From Streptomyces sp. NRRL S-87 (lineage in GTDB: Bacteria > Actinomycetota > Actinomycetes > Streptomycetales > Streptomycetaceae), in NCBI RefSeq assembly GCF_000719335.1, contig NZ_JOGB01000003.1, positions 278,620-342,619 on the forward strand: a DNA stretch of 64,000 bases, written 5' to 3'. Positions 46,415-53,605 of this stretch are shown piece after piece (positions within the stretch are counted from its first letter, which is position 1; each line of letters opens with the position of its first letter). Both the position numbers and the translations under genes were made by a program. The notes beneath the pieces were generated by a model. It did not search any database. It had not been told where the DNA came from and saw only the letters and a list, made by a program, of their open reading frames with translations.

Positions 46415-46457
46415 CTCGGACGGGCCCGCCTCGGCGGCGCCCCGAACCGCGTGCTCG

Positions 46458-46498
46458 GACGGCCCGACCGGATCACTCCGGTCGGGCCGTCGGCTTTT
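46458..46498. terminator. Terminator of tRNA-Lys
   Basis: GACGGCCCGACCGG (46458-46471) pairs with CCGGTCGGGCCGTC (46478-46491) and is followed by GGCTTTT; perfect 14-bp stem with 6-nt loop. Confidence 0.88.
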
Positions 46499-46519
46499 CC
46501 GGCGGTTGGGCCGAACGGG

Positions 46520-46876
46520 CTACAGGTGCTCCAGCAGCACCGAAACGTGGCTGTGCGCCGGGTCCTTGACGGCGGTCACCAGGGTGACGGGGCCGCCCGC
46601 GACGAGCCCGCGGAGTTCCGCGAGGGCCTCGGCGGCCTCGGGGGCGGCCAGCTCGGACGCGTACCGGTCGGCGAACTCCTCGTACGAGCCCCCGCCGGCG
46701 TGGAACCAGCGGCGCAGCTCGTTCGACGGCGTGAGCGCCTTGGGCCAGGAGTCCACCTGCGCGTCCGCCTTCGCGATGCCGCGCGGCCAGAGCCGGTCGA
46801 CGAGGACGCGGGTGCCGTCGTCGGGGCCGGGCGGGTCGTAGATCCGGGCGACCCGGATCCCCTCGGTGCTGCTCAT
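46520..46876 (-). CDS. DUF488 family protein
   Basis: The 118-residue protein has the DUF488 signatures RVLVDRLWPRGI (near residue 23) and a late VTLVTAVKDPAHSHV. DUF488 proteins are small globular proteins, some linked to DNA repair or RNA, with no established reaction that I know. Its ATG overlaps the TetR stop by 4 nt, so the regulator and this protein are coexpressed. It converges on tRNA-Lys. Confidence 0.9.
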   Translation of the reverse strand: MSSTEGIRVARIYDPPGPDDGTRVLVDRLWPRGIAKADAQVDSWPKALTPSNELRRWFHAGGGSYEEFADRYASELAAPEAAEALAELRGLVAGGPVTLVTAVKDPAHSHVSVLLEHL

Positions 46877-47466
46877 GGGGCCACCCTGGGGGATGCGGAG
46901 GCCGCCGGCCAGCCGGTGAGCAGCGCGTCGAGCGCGTCGACCATCCGGTTCCAGGAGGTGTCGAGGTCCCGCTCGGCCCGGAAGGCGGCGGCCGCCTCCA
47001 GCGCCGCGAAGCCGTGGAAGGTGCTGCGCAGCAGGCGCACGGCGTCGGTGCGGTCGGGCTCGTCGAGGTCGTACGAGCGCAGCAGCGCGTACGTGTACTC
47101 GACCAGCCGCAGGTGGCCGGGCGAGGCGGCGAGGGTCTCCGGCGGCAGCTCGAGCTGGGTGGCCGCGTAGCGGCCCGGGTGCCCGACGGCGTACGCGCGG
47201 TAGGCCTCGGCGAAGCCGGCCAGCGCCGCCTTGCCGGAGCGCCCGGCCAGGGCGGTGCCGAGCCGGTCGCTGAACTCCGCTGCGGAGCGCACCGCGAGTC
47301 GGCTGCGCAGGTCCCGGAGGCTGCTGACGTGTGAGTAGAGGCTGGCGTCCTTGACGCCGAAGCCGCGGGCGAGGGCGGAGAGGGTGACCGCGTCGAGGCC
47401 CACGGAGTCGGCCAGCTCGGCTGCCGCGGCCACCACCCGGTCGGCGGTCAGTCCCGCGCGGGCCAT
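46873..47466 (-). CDS. TetR-family repressor
   Basis: The 197-residue regulator begins MARAGLTADRVVAAAAELAD and has the TetR helix-turn-helix TLSALARGFGVKDASLYSHV (near residues 28-47), then a TetR C-terminal ligand domain of WHG type (FHGFAALEAAAAF). It is followed by the DUF488 gene in the same operon and is divergent from the FBP-domain gene. The palindrome in the shared region is a plausible operator. Ligand unknown. Confidence 0.92.
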   Translation of the reverse strand: MARAGLTADRVVAAAAELADSVGLDAVTLSALARGFGVKDASLYSHVSSLRDLRSRLAVRSAAEFSDRLGTALAGRSGKAALAGFAEAYRAYAVGHPGRYAATQLELPPETLAASPGHLRLVEYTYALLRSYDLDEPDRTDAVRLLRSTFHGFAALEAAAAFRAERDLDTSWNRMVDALDALLTGWPAASASPRVAP

Positions 47467-47638
47467 GGGCGGCTCCTTTCCGTGGCGGCGGGGCGTGCCG
47501 TCGTGCCGGGGGCGGTGCGTGGGGTCGTGCCGCTGGTCATGCGGCGCCTCCTGGAGGGGTGTCGGGGGACCCGGGCGGTCCCGTCGGGTCGATCTTCCTT
47601 GGTGCGGCCGGTTGGTGCCTTGGGTATTTAATCCGTTG

Positions 47639-47653
47639 CCTAGGATCTCTAGG
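47639..47653. promoter_or_regulatory. Candidate TetR operator
   Basis: CCTAG-GATCT-CTAGG is a perfect 5-bp inverted repeat 20 nt before the FBP-domain ATG and in the divergent region of the TetR gene. The surrounding AT-rich GGTATTTAATCC suggests promoter DNA. Confidence 0.5.
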
Positions 47654-47672
47654 AATACGTACCGTCGTCGGC

Positions 47673-48164
47673 ATGCGCACCCTGACCGAGAACGACATCC
47701 GCGGATCCTTCGTCAACTGCACCAAGGGGGAGGCCCAGCGCCTTCCGATGCCCCGGGACCTCGACGAACGCCCCTGGGAGCACCTGGACTTCCTCGGCTG
47801 GCGGGACCTGTCGGCCCCGGACCGCAGCTACCTCGTCGCGGAGCTCGACGACGGCCGGGTCGTGGGCGTCGCCCTGCGCTTCCCCGCCGTCAAGCGCGGG
47901 TTCCTGCACCGCAGCATGTGCTCGGTGTGCCTGACGGTCCACCCGGGCTCGGGCGTCTCGCTGATGACCGCGCGCAAGTCCGGCAAGGAGGGGCGCGAGG
48001 GCAACTCCGTCGGGCTCTACATCTGCACCGACCTGGCCTGCTCGCTGTACGTGCGGGGCGAGAAGCTGCCCGAGCCGGGCGGGCGGTTCGAGGAGTCGCT
48101 GACCGTCGAGCAGCAGATCGAGCGGACCCGGGGCAACCTCGCGGGCTTCCTCGGCAGGCTCTGA
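47673..48164 (+). CDS. FBP-domain protein (FusB-type EF-G-binding zinc finger)
   Basis: The 163-residue protein belongs to the FBP family, relatives of the FusB C-terminal treble-clef zinc finger that binds EF-G and frees it from stalled, fusidic-acid-locked ribosomes. Zinc ligands are the MCSVC pair (near residues 80-84) and two Cys in YICTDLACSLYV (near 115-120). The beginning MRTLTENDIRGSFVNCTKGE is the family start. It lies divergent from a TetR gene that may control it. Whether it confers fusidic acid tolerance in this organism cannot be said. Confidence 0.88.
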   Translation: MRTLTENDIRGSFVNCTKGEAQRLPMPRDLDERPWEHLDFLGWRDLSAPDRSYLVAELDDGRVVGVALRFPAVKRGFLHRSMCSVCLTVHPGSGVSLMTARKSGKEGREGNSVGLYICTDLACSLYVRGEKLPEPGGRFEESLTVEQQIERTRGNLAGFLGRL

Positions 48165-48165
48165 C

Positions 48166-48300
48166 CGGATCGGGTCCGGGACGATCCGGGCAGGTCCGGG
48201 CAGGTCCGGGCGGGTTCGGGCTGATCCGGGCGGGTCCAGGCAGGTGCGAGCGGATTCCGGACCGGCCTCCGGACCGGCCTCCGGGCCGGTCTCGTGCCGG
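48166..48300. repeat. Degenerate GGTCCGGGC direct repeats
   Basis: Words of the type GGTCCGGGCAGG and ATCCGGGCGGG recur about ten times between the FBP gene stop and the palindrome at 48328, followed by CCGGACCGGCCTCCGG units. They are irregular, non-coding and not CRISPR. Confidence 0.7.
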
Positions 48301-48327
48301 TTTCCGACCGGTTGCGCACCGCCTGTG

Positions 48328-48343
48328 CTGCAGCATGCTGCAG
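48328..48343. promoter_or_regulatory. 16-bp perfect palindrome, candidate operator of the LuxR-type regulator
   Basis: CTGCAGCATGCTGCAG is perfectly symmetric and stands 118 bp before the small membrane-protein gene. Its 12-bp core GCAGCATGCTGC recurs at 50047-50058, between the large LuxR-type regulator and the divergent secreted-peptide gene. Further half-sites (GCTGCAC, AGCTGCA) follow it at 48349-48363. The shared core strongly suggests one regulator acting at both. Confidence 0.65.
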
Positions 48344-48461
48344 GCCAGGCTGCACGAAGCTGCAAGTGGAACGGGCGGTCCCGCCCCTGCGGGGGTGGGA
48401 CGGTGAACAGGGGCGATCGCCACCCCCCACACCTCCACCGACCGATCCACGGGAGATCCTC

Positions 48462-48662
48462 ATGTCCGCATCCGAGCCCCAGAACCGCGCCCAGGGCTAC
48501 GGCCCCGCGCTGGTCGCCGCCCTGCTGGCCCTCGGCCTCGGCGTGGGCATGACCGTCTTCGACGGTGCCGCGCGCACCGCGCTCGCCGTCGGCCTGGGCC
48601 TCGCCGTCCTCGTCAGCGCCGGCCTGGTCGGGGCCTCCGTGCGCCGCTCCCGCGGCCAGTAG
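48462..48662 (+). CDS. Small two-helix membrane protein
   Basis: The 66-residue protein has two hydrophobic segments (LVAALLALGLGVGMTVF and TALAVGLGLAVLVSAGLVGAS) separated by a short polar turn, and a basic C-terminus. A GGGAG ribosome site lies 7 nt before the ATG. It shares the candidate operator with the daptide regulator region, so it may belong to the cluster, for example as an immunity or export helper, but the sequence does not show this. Confidence 0.7.
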   Translation: MSASEPQNRAQGYGPALVAALLALGLGVGMTVFDGAARTALAVGLGLAVLVSAGLVGASVRRSRGQ

Positions 48663-48746
48663 CGCGCGGCATGTCGTGAGGGGGGGCGGGCCGAGCGGCC
48701 TGGGCCGAGCGGCCCGCGCCCCCCTCACGGCCGTTCGCGGCCCCGC

Positions 48747-49838
48747 TCAGAGCCAGCCGCGCTCGCGTGCCAGCAGGGCCGCCTGGAAGCGGTTCGTGGC
48801 GTCCAGCCGCTGCATGAGCGTGGCCACGTGCTTGCGGTACGTACGGACCGAGATCCCCAGGTCGCGGGCGCCGCTCTCGTCCTTGTCGGCCACGTACAGC
48901 GACTCCAGGATCTTCCGCTCGATGCCGCTGGGGAGCCAGCCCTCCGAGGCGCTGTCGCCGCCGCCGGTCGCCGGCAGTTCCTGCGCGGTGTCCCACATGC
49001 GCTCGAAGAGCGAGACCAGTGCGGCCACCAGGCCCGGTTCGCGGGTGAGGATCGCGCCGCGCGCGGTGTGCGTCGGGTCGATCGGGGTGAGGGCCGCGCT
49101 CCGGTCGCAGATGATCATGCGCTCCAGGGGCTGGTGGGAGATGCGTATCTCCGCCCCCTTCTCCACCAGTTCCCGCAGGTACGCCAGCGTCGGCGGGTCG
49201 TCCAGGGCCCCCGCGCCCATGAGGGTCCGCATCCGGATGCCGCGCCGCAGCACGCGCAGGTCCATGGCGCGGGAGTTGGCGATGCCCTGGGCGGACAGGA
49301 CCCCGGGCGGGTTGGTCGTCAGCGACTCGGTGCGGGTGAAGAACGTCAACTCGTCGATGGCCGCCCGTACCTCGTCCATCCCCTCCAGGTGCTGGATGGG
49401 GGAGCCGCCCCGGTCCGCGAGGACCGCCGCCGAGGCCGCGTCCCGGTCCGCGAGCAGCGAGTCCACGATGCCGCTCGCGGCCACCGCCGCTTCCAACTCG
49501 TCGCGCAGCCGCACCACTCGGCGCTCGACCAGCCGTTCCACCGCCTTGGCCGGCGGGACGGGGCGCAGTGCCCCGCCCGACGCCTCGGTGGCCAGGCCCA
49601 GTTCGGCGATCCGGCGGCAGGCCGCGGCCGTCTCGGCGGCCCGCGGTTCCGGCCGGCCGGGCCGGCCGGACGCGTCCGGGTCCGTACCGGCAGCCTCCGC
49701 GGGTGCCTTCGCCTCCTCCATCCGCGCCTGGTGGAGCGCCAGTTGGGCCGGTCCGGCCTCCCCCGTACGCAGCAGCAGTCGGTAGAGGTCCTCGTCCTCC
49801 CGTGGGACTCCGAGGAACTCCAGGTTCGGTTGCGCCAT
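48747..49838 (-). CDS. Large LuxR-type transcriptional regulator with TrmB-like region
   Basis: The 363-residue regulator has a helical N-terminal part (FLGVPREDEDLYRLLL), a middle phospholipase-D-like/TrmB effector domain (IDELTFFTRTESLTT and AEIRISHQPLERMIICD) and a C-terminal LuxR-like helix-turn-helix (DLGISVRTYRKHVATLMQRL). This combination is typical of Streptomyces pathway regulators. It starts at ATG 49838 behind GGGGGAAG and is divergent from the small secreted-peptide gene, with the palindrome GCAGCATGCTGC between them, 209 bp from its ATG. It is the obvious candidate to regulate the daptide cluster. Apparent larger frames extend into neighbours and are false. Confidence 0.88.
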   Translation of the reverse strand: MAQPNLEFLGVPREDEDLYRLLLRTGEAGPAQLALHQARMEEAKAPAEAAGTDPDASGRPGRPEPRAAETAAACRRIAELGLATEASGGALRPVPPAKAVERLVERRVVRLRDELEAAVAASGIVDSLLADRDAASAAVLADRGGSPIQHLEGMDEVRAAIDELTFFTRTESLTTNPPGVLSAQGIANSRAMDLRVLRRGIRMRTLMGAGALDDPPTLAYLRELVEKGAEIRISHQPLERMIICDRSAALTPIDPTHTARGAILTREPGLVAALVSLFERMWDTAQELPATGGGDSASEGWLPSGIERKILESLYVADKDESGARDLGISVRTYRKHVATLMQRLDATNRFQAALLARERGWL

Positions 49839-50046
49839 TGCTTCCCCCGCCGGGCCACTCTTCTTTACTCGGTCTTGACCCCAAGAACTACCTCTTGTCA
49901 CTCGGGGACGACAAGGCCGGACCGCCCGGTTCCGCTCTCGGCCGTGACTCCGCCCCAGGTGGGGAGCTGTTTCAGGCGTCCGCCGGGGGCCCTCGGGAAC
50001 GGCTCGCGGTTCACCCGGAGCCGCGCAACATCCGGCACGGCGGTAC

Positions 50047-50058
50047 GCAGCATGCTGC
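50047..50058. promoter_or_regulatory. Second GCAGCATGCTGC palindrome, divergent regulator/peptide promoter
   Basis: The 12-bp palindrome matches the core of the 16-bp site at 48328-48343. It lies 99 bp before the ATG of the secreted peptide. Confidence 0.65.
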
Positions 50059-50156
50059 ACGCGATCGGCCTCGATCCGGCCCTTGCCGGACGGCAGAGTT
50101 GTTCTCGCAAGGAGCGGTCGGAACCGCTCCACCGGAGTCCACGGGGGAGAACAGAA

Positions 50157-50405
50157 ATGAACCGCACGTCCCTGCGCCTGACCGCCGCCGCCCTGCTCGC
50201 CGGCGCCGTCCTCGCCATCGGCGGCACGGGCACCGCCCAGGCCGCCACCGCGGACGGGCGCCCGGCCGGAGAGCCGGTCGCGGTGACGCAGAGCGTGGCC
50301 ACGGGCACCGGCGCCGTGGACGGCGTCACCCACGCGATCGAGTCCGCCGCGGACGCCGCCGCCGACGTCCTGCGCCGCGTCAAGGAGACCCACGAGTGGG
50401 GCTGA
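50157..50405 (+). CDS. Small secreted peptide of unknown function
   Basis: The 82-residue product has a signal peptide (RLTAAALLAGAVLAIGG, cleavage near AQAA) and a mature part of about 50 residues with a helix AVDGVTHAIESAADAAADVL and a charged end. The ribosome site GGGGGAGAAC precedes the ATG. It is not a daptide precursor, as it has no LELGLQELE leader motif and does not end in Thr. It probably shares the regulator's operator and is the first gene before the biosynthetic operon. Role unknown; immunity and signalling are guesses. Confidence 0.7.
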   Translation: MNRTSLRLTAAALLAGAVLAIGGTGTAQAATADGRPAGEPVAVTQSVATGTGAVDGVTHAIESAADAAADVLRRVKETHEWG

Positions 50406-50522
50406 GGGTCCGCCGCTGAGCCGTCCCCGCCGATCACCCCAGGGGCCGGGCCCCTGACCAAGGCCCGCCCCGGGCCGCGCCCCTGACCACGGCGCGCCCC
50501 GCCCACCTGGAGACCAGCCACC

Positions 50523-51503
50523 ATGACCCGCTACTCGGTACTCGTCCCGTTCGTACCCCGCCGGCCCGAACAGCTGCTGCCCTACGCCGGGCTCGTGCAG
50601 TGGACGGGCGCCCACCGCCTCTGGCAGGGCCAGGGCATGCTCACCGAGCCCCACCAGGGCTTCGCCCACGCGGCGGGGGCCGGCTTCCGGATCCCGACGG
50701 GACTGGGCGTGACGCTGATGCCGATGCGCCACCCGTACGAGGCGGCCCTGCAGGCCAAGTCGCTGTCGCTGGTGACCGGCGAGTCGGTGGTCGCGGGCTT
50801 CGGCCCCGGGTCCCGCGAGATGCAGTGGGCGATGCGCGGCGAGCCGTACAAGAGCCCGCTGACCGCCGCCCGCGAGTACCTGACCGCGGTGCGGGCGGCC
50901 CTGACCGGGACGCCCGAGGTCATGGAGGGCGACTACTGGCACCACGCGGGCCGGCTGGCGCCGCTGCCCGGACCCCGTGTCGAGATCGGCCTGGGCGTGC
51001 TGCGCCCCGGCATGGCGAAGGTGGCCGGCGAGCTGGCCGACGTGGCCATCACCTGGCTGACCCCGGCCCGCTACCTGAGCGAGCTGATCGTCCCCGCGCT
51101 CGCCGCGGGGGCCGAGAAGGCCGGCCGGACCGCCCCGCGGGTGGCCGCGATCGTGCCGCTCGCCCTGGCCGCCGACGACCGGGACCCGGCCCGGCTGGCG
51201 CTCGCCTCCAACGGCGCGCACCTGCGCCTGGCGCACTACCGCGACATGCTGCGCAAGGGCGGAGTGCCGCTGCCGGACGGCGAGTTCGCCGACGGCGACG
51301 AGACCGCGCAGGCGCTGGCCCTGGTGAAGGGCGACGCGTTCCTGTACGGGACGGCCGACGAGCTGACGGAGAGGCTCGCCGGGTACGCCGCCGCCGGGGT
51401 CGACGAGATCGTCCTCAACGTCACCGGCGTGGCCTCGCTGTACGGACCGCAGGCCGCCTCCCAGGAGCTGAAGGCGCTGCTCGGCGCGCTCGACCTCGCG
51501 TAG
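50523..51503 (+). CDS. Luciferase-like (LLM) F420/flavin-dependent oxidoreductase
   Basis: The 326-residue protein has the fold of luciferase-like monooxygenases and F420-dependent reductases: SVLVPFVPRRPEQLLPY at the start, LGVTLMPMRHPYEAALQAKS, then GFGPGSREMQWAMRG and a C-terminal GTADELTERLAGYAAAGVDE motif. It is the first enzyme of the daptide operon and not part of the basic daptide set as I know it. F420H2-dependent reductases of this superfamily (LanJ_C type, as in lexapeptide) reduce dehydroalanine to D-Ala; with a LanKC nearby, that would fit here. Whether it uses F420 or FMN cannot be told from the sequence. Confidence 0.88.
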   Translation: MTRYSVLVPFVPRRPEQLLPYAGLVQWTGAHRLWQGQGMLTEPHQGFAHAAGAGFRIPTGLGVTLMPMRHPYEAALQAKSLSLVTGESVVAGFGPGSREMQWAMRGEPYKSPLTAAREYLTAVRAALTGTPEVMEGDYWHHAGRLAPLPGPRVEIGLGVLRPGMAKVAGELADVAITWLTPARYLSELIVPALAAGAEKAGRTAPRVAAIVPLALAADDRDPARLALASNGAHLRLAHYRDMLRKGGVPLPDGEFADGDETAQALALVKGDAFLYGTADELTERLAGYAAAGVDEIVLNVTGVASLYGPQAASQELKALLGALDLA

Positions 51504-51590
51504 GCCCCGCTCCTCCCCCGTCCTCCTCCCCGGTCCCCCCTTCCCCCGTCCTCCTCCCTCCCCACGCTTCCGCGCACCCCTGAGGTAGTC

Positions 51591-52784
51591 ATGTCCATGC
51601 CAACAATCGCGCTCCGCGCGATCGAGTGGGGGACCGGGCGTCCCCTGCCCGGACCTCACCGCGCCACCACCCCCGAGACCCCCGCGACCGCCACCGTCGT
51701 CCTCGCTGACGCCGCCCACCTGCCCGAACTCCTCGACTCGCCCCTGACCGGACCGGGCAGCACCGTGCTCGTCCCCGGCCCCGAGGCGGGCACCGCCACC
51801 GACCGCAGCGGCGTCACCGTCGTCACCTACGAGGGCGAACTGTCCGCCGAGGCCGATGCCGAGGCGGGCCTGCACCCCGACTTCTACCTCCAGACCCAGC
51901 CCTACGCCCGGGCCCGGGCCCTCGCGCCCCTCGGACCCGTACTGGTCCGCGTCACCGGTCCCGACGACCTGGACGCGTTCCTCGCCGACGCCGACCGGGC
52001 CCGCGCGGAGGGCGTCTTCCCCGACCACATCACCCACCCCGCCGTGCAACTCGCGGACCACCGCGAGCTCGGCGCCCCCGTCGAGGGCGACGGTCCGGCC
52101 CTGCGGCTGTACGTCGGCTCCGACGGCACGGTCCACCTCAACCCGGGCGGCGCTCCGCTCGGCGGACTCGGCACCCCCCCTGCCGACCTGGACCGTGCCT
52201 GGCGGACCGCCGCCCTCGACCCCCGCATCACCGAACGCCCCTGGCTCGGGCGGTACCTGGCGGCGCTCGAAGCCGTCCGGGCGGCCCGTGCCCGCGGCTT
52301 CGGCGGGATCCGGGTCTCCGGGTTCGGCGGCCGGCTGCCCGCGGCCGGCACCGACGGCGCCGGGACCGCCCCGGCCGCCGACCCCGGTGGACGCGACGCG
52401 GCCGGCGTCGCCGAAGGGCCCGACGTATCCGAGGTGCGCGAGGTACCCGGCGTACCCGAGGTGCGCGAGGTACCCGGCGTACGCACCGCCGCCGATGCCC
52501 ACGACCCGCACCTGCCCCTCCTGCTGACCGCCGGGACCGCCCCGGCCGACGCCCCCCGGAGCCTGGTCCACGACCCGCGCACCGGCCGGGCCGTCGCCCT
52601 CGCCCCCGGTTCCGCCCGGGCGGCCGAGGCCCTGCTGGCCACGGGCGACCGGACCGCCGCCGCCCGCTGCGCCGACCCGGCAGCCGTGGCCGCCGTCGCC
52701 GACTACTTCGCCGCCGCCGGCCTGCCGCTCGACCCCGAACCCACGACCGACCGCACCACCTCCGAGAAGGAGCCCGCCCGATGA
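51591..52784 (+). CDS. mpaB: Daptide RiPP recognition protein (MpaB-like)
   Basis: The 397-residue protein has no enzyme motifs. Its position right before the methyltransferase, aminotransferase and dehydrogenase genes, its length and overall form (LHPDFYLQTQPYARARALAP, GPVLVRVTGPDDLDAFL, then GVFPDHITHPAVQLADHREL) match the daptide recognition protein, which presents the precursor to the C-terminal modifying enzymes. A 9-residue duplication EVREVPGVP lies in a loop near residues 281-298, made by a perfect 24-27 bp DNA repeat. The ATG at 51591 or the one two codons later may be used. It overlaps mpaM by 4 nt. Confidence 0.8.
   Translation: MSMPTIALRAIEWGTGRPLPGPHRATTPETPATATVVLADAAHLPELLDSPLTGPGSTVLVPGPEAGTATDRSGVTVVTYEGELSAEADAEAGLHPDFYLQTQPYARARALAPLGPVLVRVTGPDDLDAFLADADRARAEGVFPDHITHPAVQLADHRELGAPVEGDGPALRLYVGSDGTVHLNPGGAPLGGLGTPPADLDRAWRTAALDPRITERPWLGRYLAALEAVRAARARGFGGIRVSGFGGRLPAAGTDGAGTAPAADPGGRDAAGVAEGPDVSEVREVPGVPEVREVPGVRTAADAHDPHLPLLLTAGTAPADAPRSLVHDPRTGRAVALAPGSARAAEALLATGDRTAAARCADPAAVAAVADYFAAAGLPLDPEPTTDRTTSEKEPAR
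52431..52481. repeat. 27-bp tandem duplication inside mpaB-like gene
   Basis: GAGGTGCGCGAGGTACCCGG plus CGTA occurs at 52431-52454 and again at 52458-52481, unit 27 bp, adding nine residues in frame. Confidence 0.9.
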
Positions 52785-53605
52785 GTACCCTGCTCAGCCC
52801 CGCCCGCGCGGGCACCCCGGTCACCGGCCGGGCCGGCGAGGCCATCGCCGCCCTCGGCGACCGCGCCCGGATCTGCGACCTGTACGACGCCGACGGCAGC
52901 CCCGTCTACCACGACATCTGCGGCACCACCGGCCACGAGGTGCGCGAGATCCTCGACGCCGCGGCCCCCTTCGAGGGCCCCGTCCTCGACCTCGCCGCCG
53001 GCTCCGGACGGCTCACCTTCCCGCTGCTCGCCGCCGGCCGCACCGTCACCGCGCTCGAGCTCTCCGCCGACATGCTGGGGCTGCTCCGCGACCGGATCGC
53101 CCTCGCCCCCGCCGCGGTGCGCGAGCGCTGCGACACCGTCGAGGCCGACATGAGCGACTTCCACCTCGGCCGCCGCTACCCCGTCGTGCTCCTGGGCACC
53201 ACCACCATCTCCCTGCTCGGCGACGAGGACCGCCCCGGCCTCTACCGCTGCGTCCGCGAACACCTCGCGCCCGGCGGCCGGTTCCTGCTCACCACCGTCC
53301 ACGTCGACCCCGCCGCCGACGGCACCGGCGAGTCGGAGATCCCCGTGACCGGGCTGAGCGGCCGCGGCTACGTCATGTACGAGCAGTGGTCCCCGGGAGC
53401 CGAGACCCGCACCGTCACCGTGCTGCCCGCCGACACCTCCGGCGAGGGCCCCCTGACCGTCTGCACCACCACCATCGGCGTCCTGCCCGCCGACCGGATC
53501 ACCGCCGAGCTCGAAGCGGCCGGCTTCGCCATCCGCTCCGTCACGCCCGTCGACAGCGGCGGCGGCCGCCACCACGACGTCCTGCTGGAAGCCGAGGCCC
53601 TCTGA
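52781..53605 (+). CDS. mpaM: Daptide N-methyltransferase (MpaM-like)
   Basis: The 274-residue class I SAM methyltransferase has motif I VLDLAAGSGRLTFPLL (near residue 70), acidic ALELSADM and motif IV VVLLGTTTISLLG. In daptides MpaM dimethylates the new C-terminal amine. It is coupled at both ends: ATG overlaps the mpaB stop and its TGA overlaps the aminotransferase ATG. A small molecule methyltransferase of other use is unlikely given the operon. Confidence 0.88.
   Translation: MSTLLSPARAGTPVTGRAGEAIAALGDRARICDLYDADGSPVYHDICGTTGHEVREILDAAAPFEGPVLDLAAGSGRLTFPLLAAGRTVTALELSADMLGLLRDRIALAPAAVRERCDTVEADMSDFHLGRRYPVVLLGTTTISLLGDEDRPGLYRCVREHLAPGGRFLLTTVHVDPAADGTGESEIPVTGLSGRGYVMYEQWSPGAETRTVTVLPADTSGEGPLTVCTTTIGVLPADRITAELEAAGFAIRSVTPVDSGGGRHHDVLLEAEAL

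Noticed and set aside
48166..48300. GGTCCGGGC repeats as a CRISPR array
   Set aside because: Units are irregular, with no constant repeat length or unique spacers, and no cas genes are in the window.
49839..52571. Upstream extension of the LuxR-type regulator to more than 1200 residues
   Set aside because: The extension runs antisense through the peptide, oxidoreductase and mpaB genes; the ATG at 49838 has a ribosome site and the family start.
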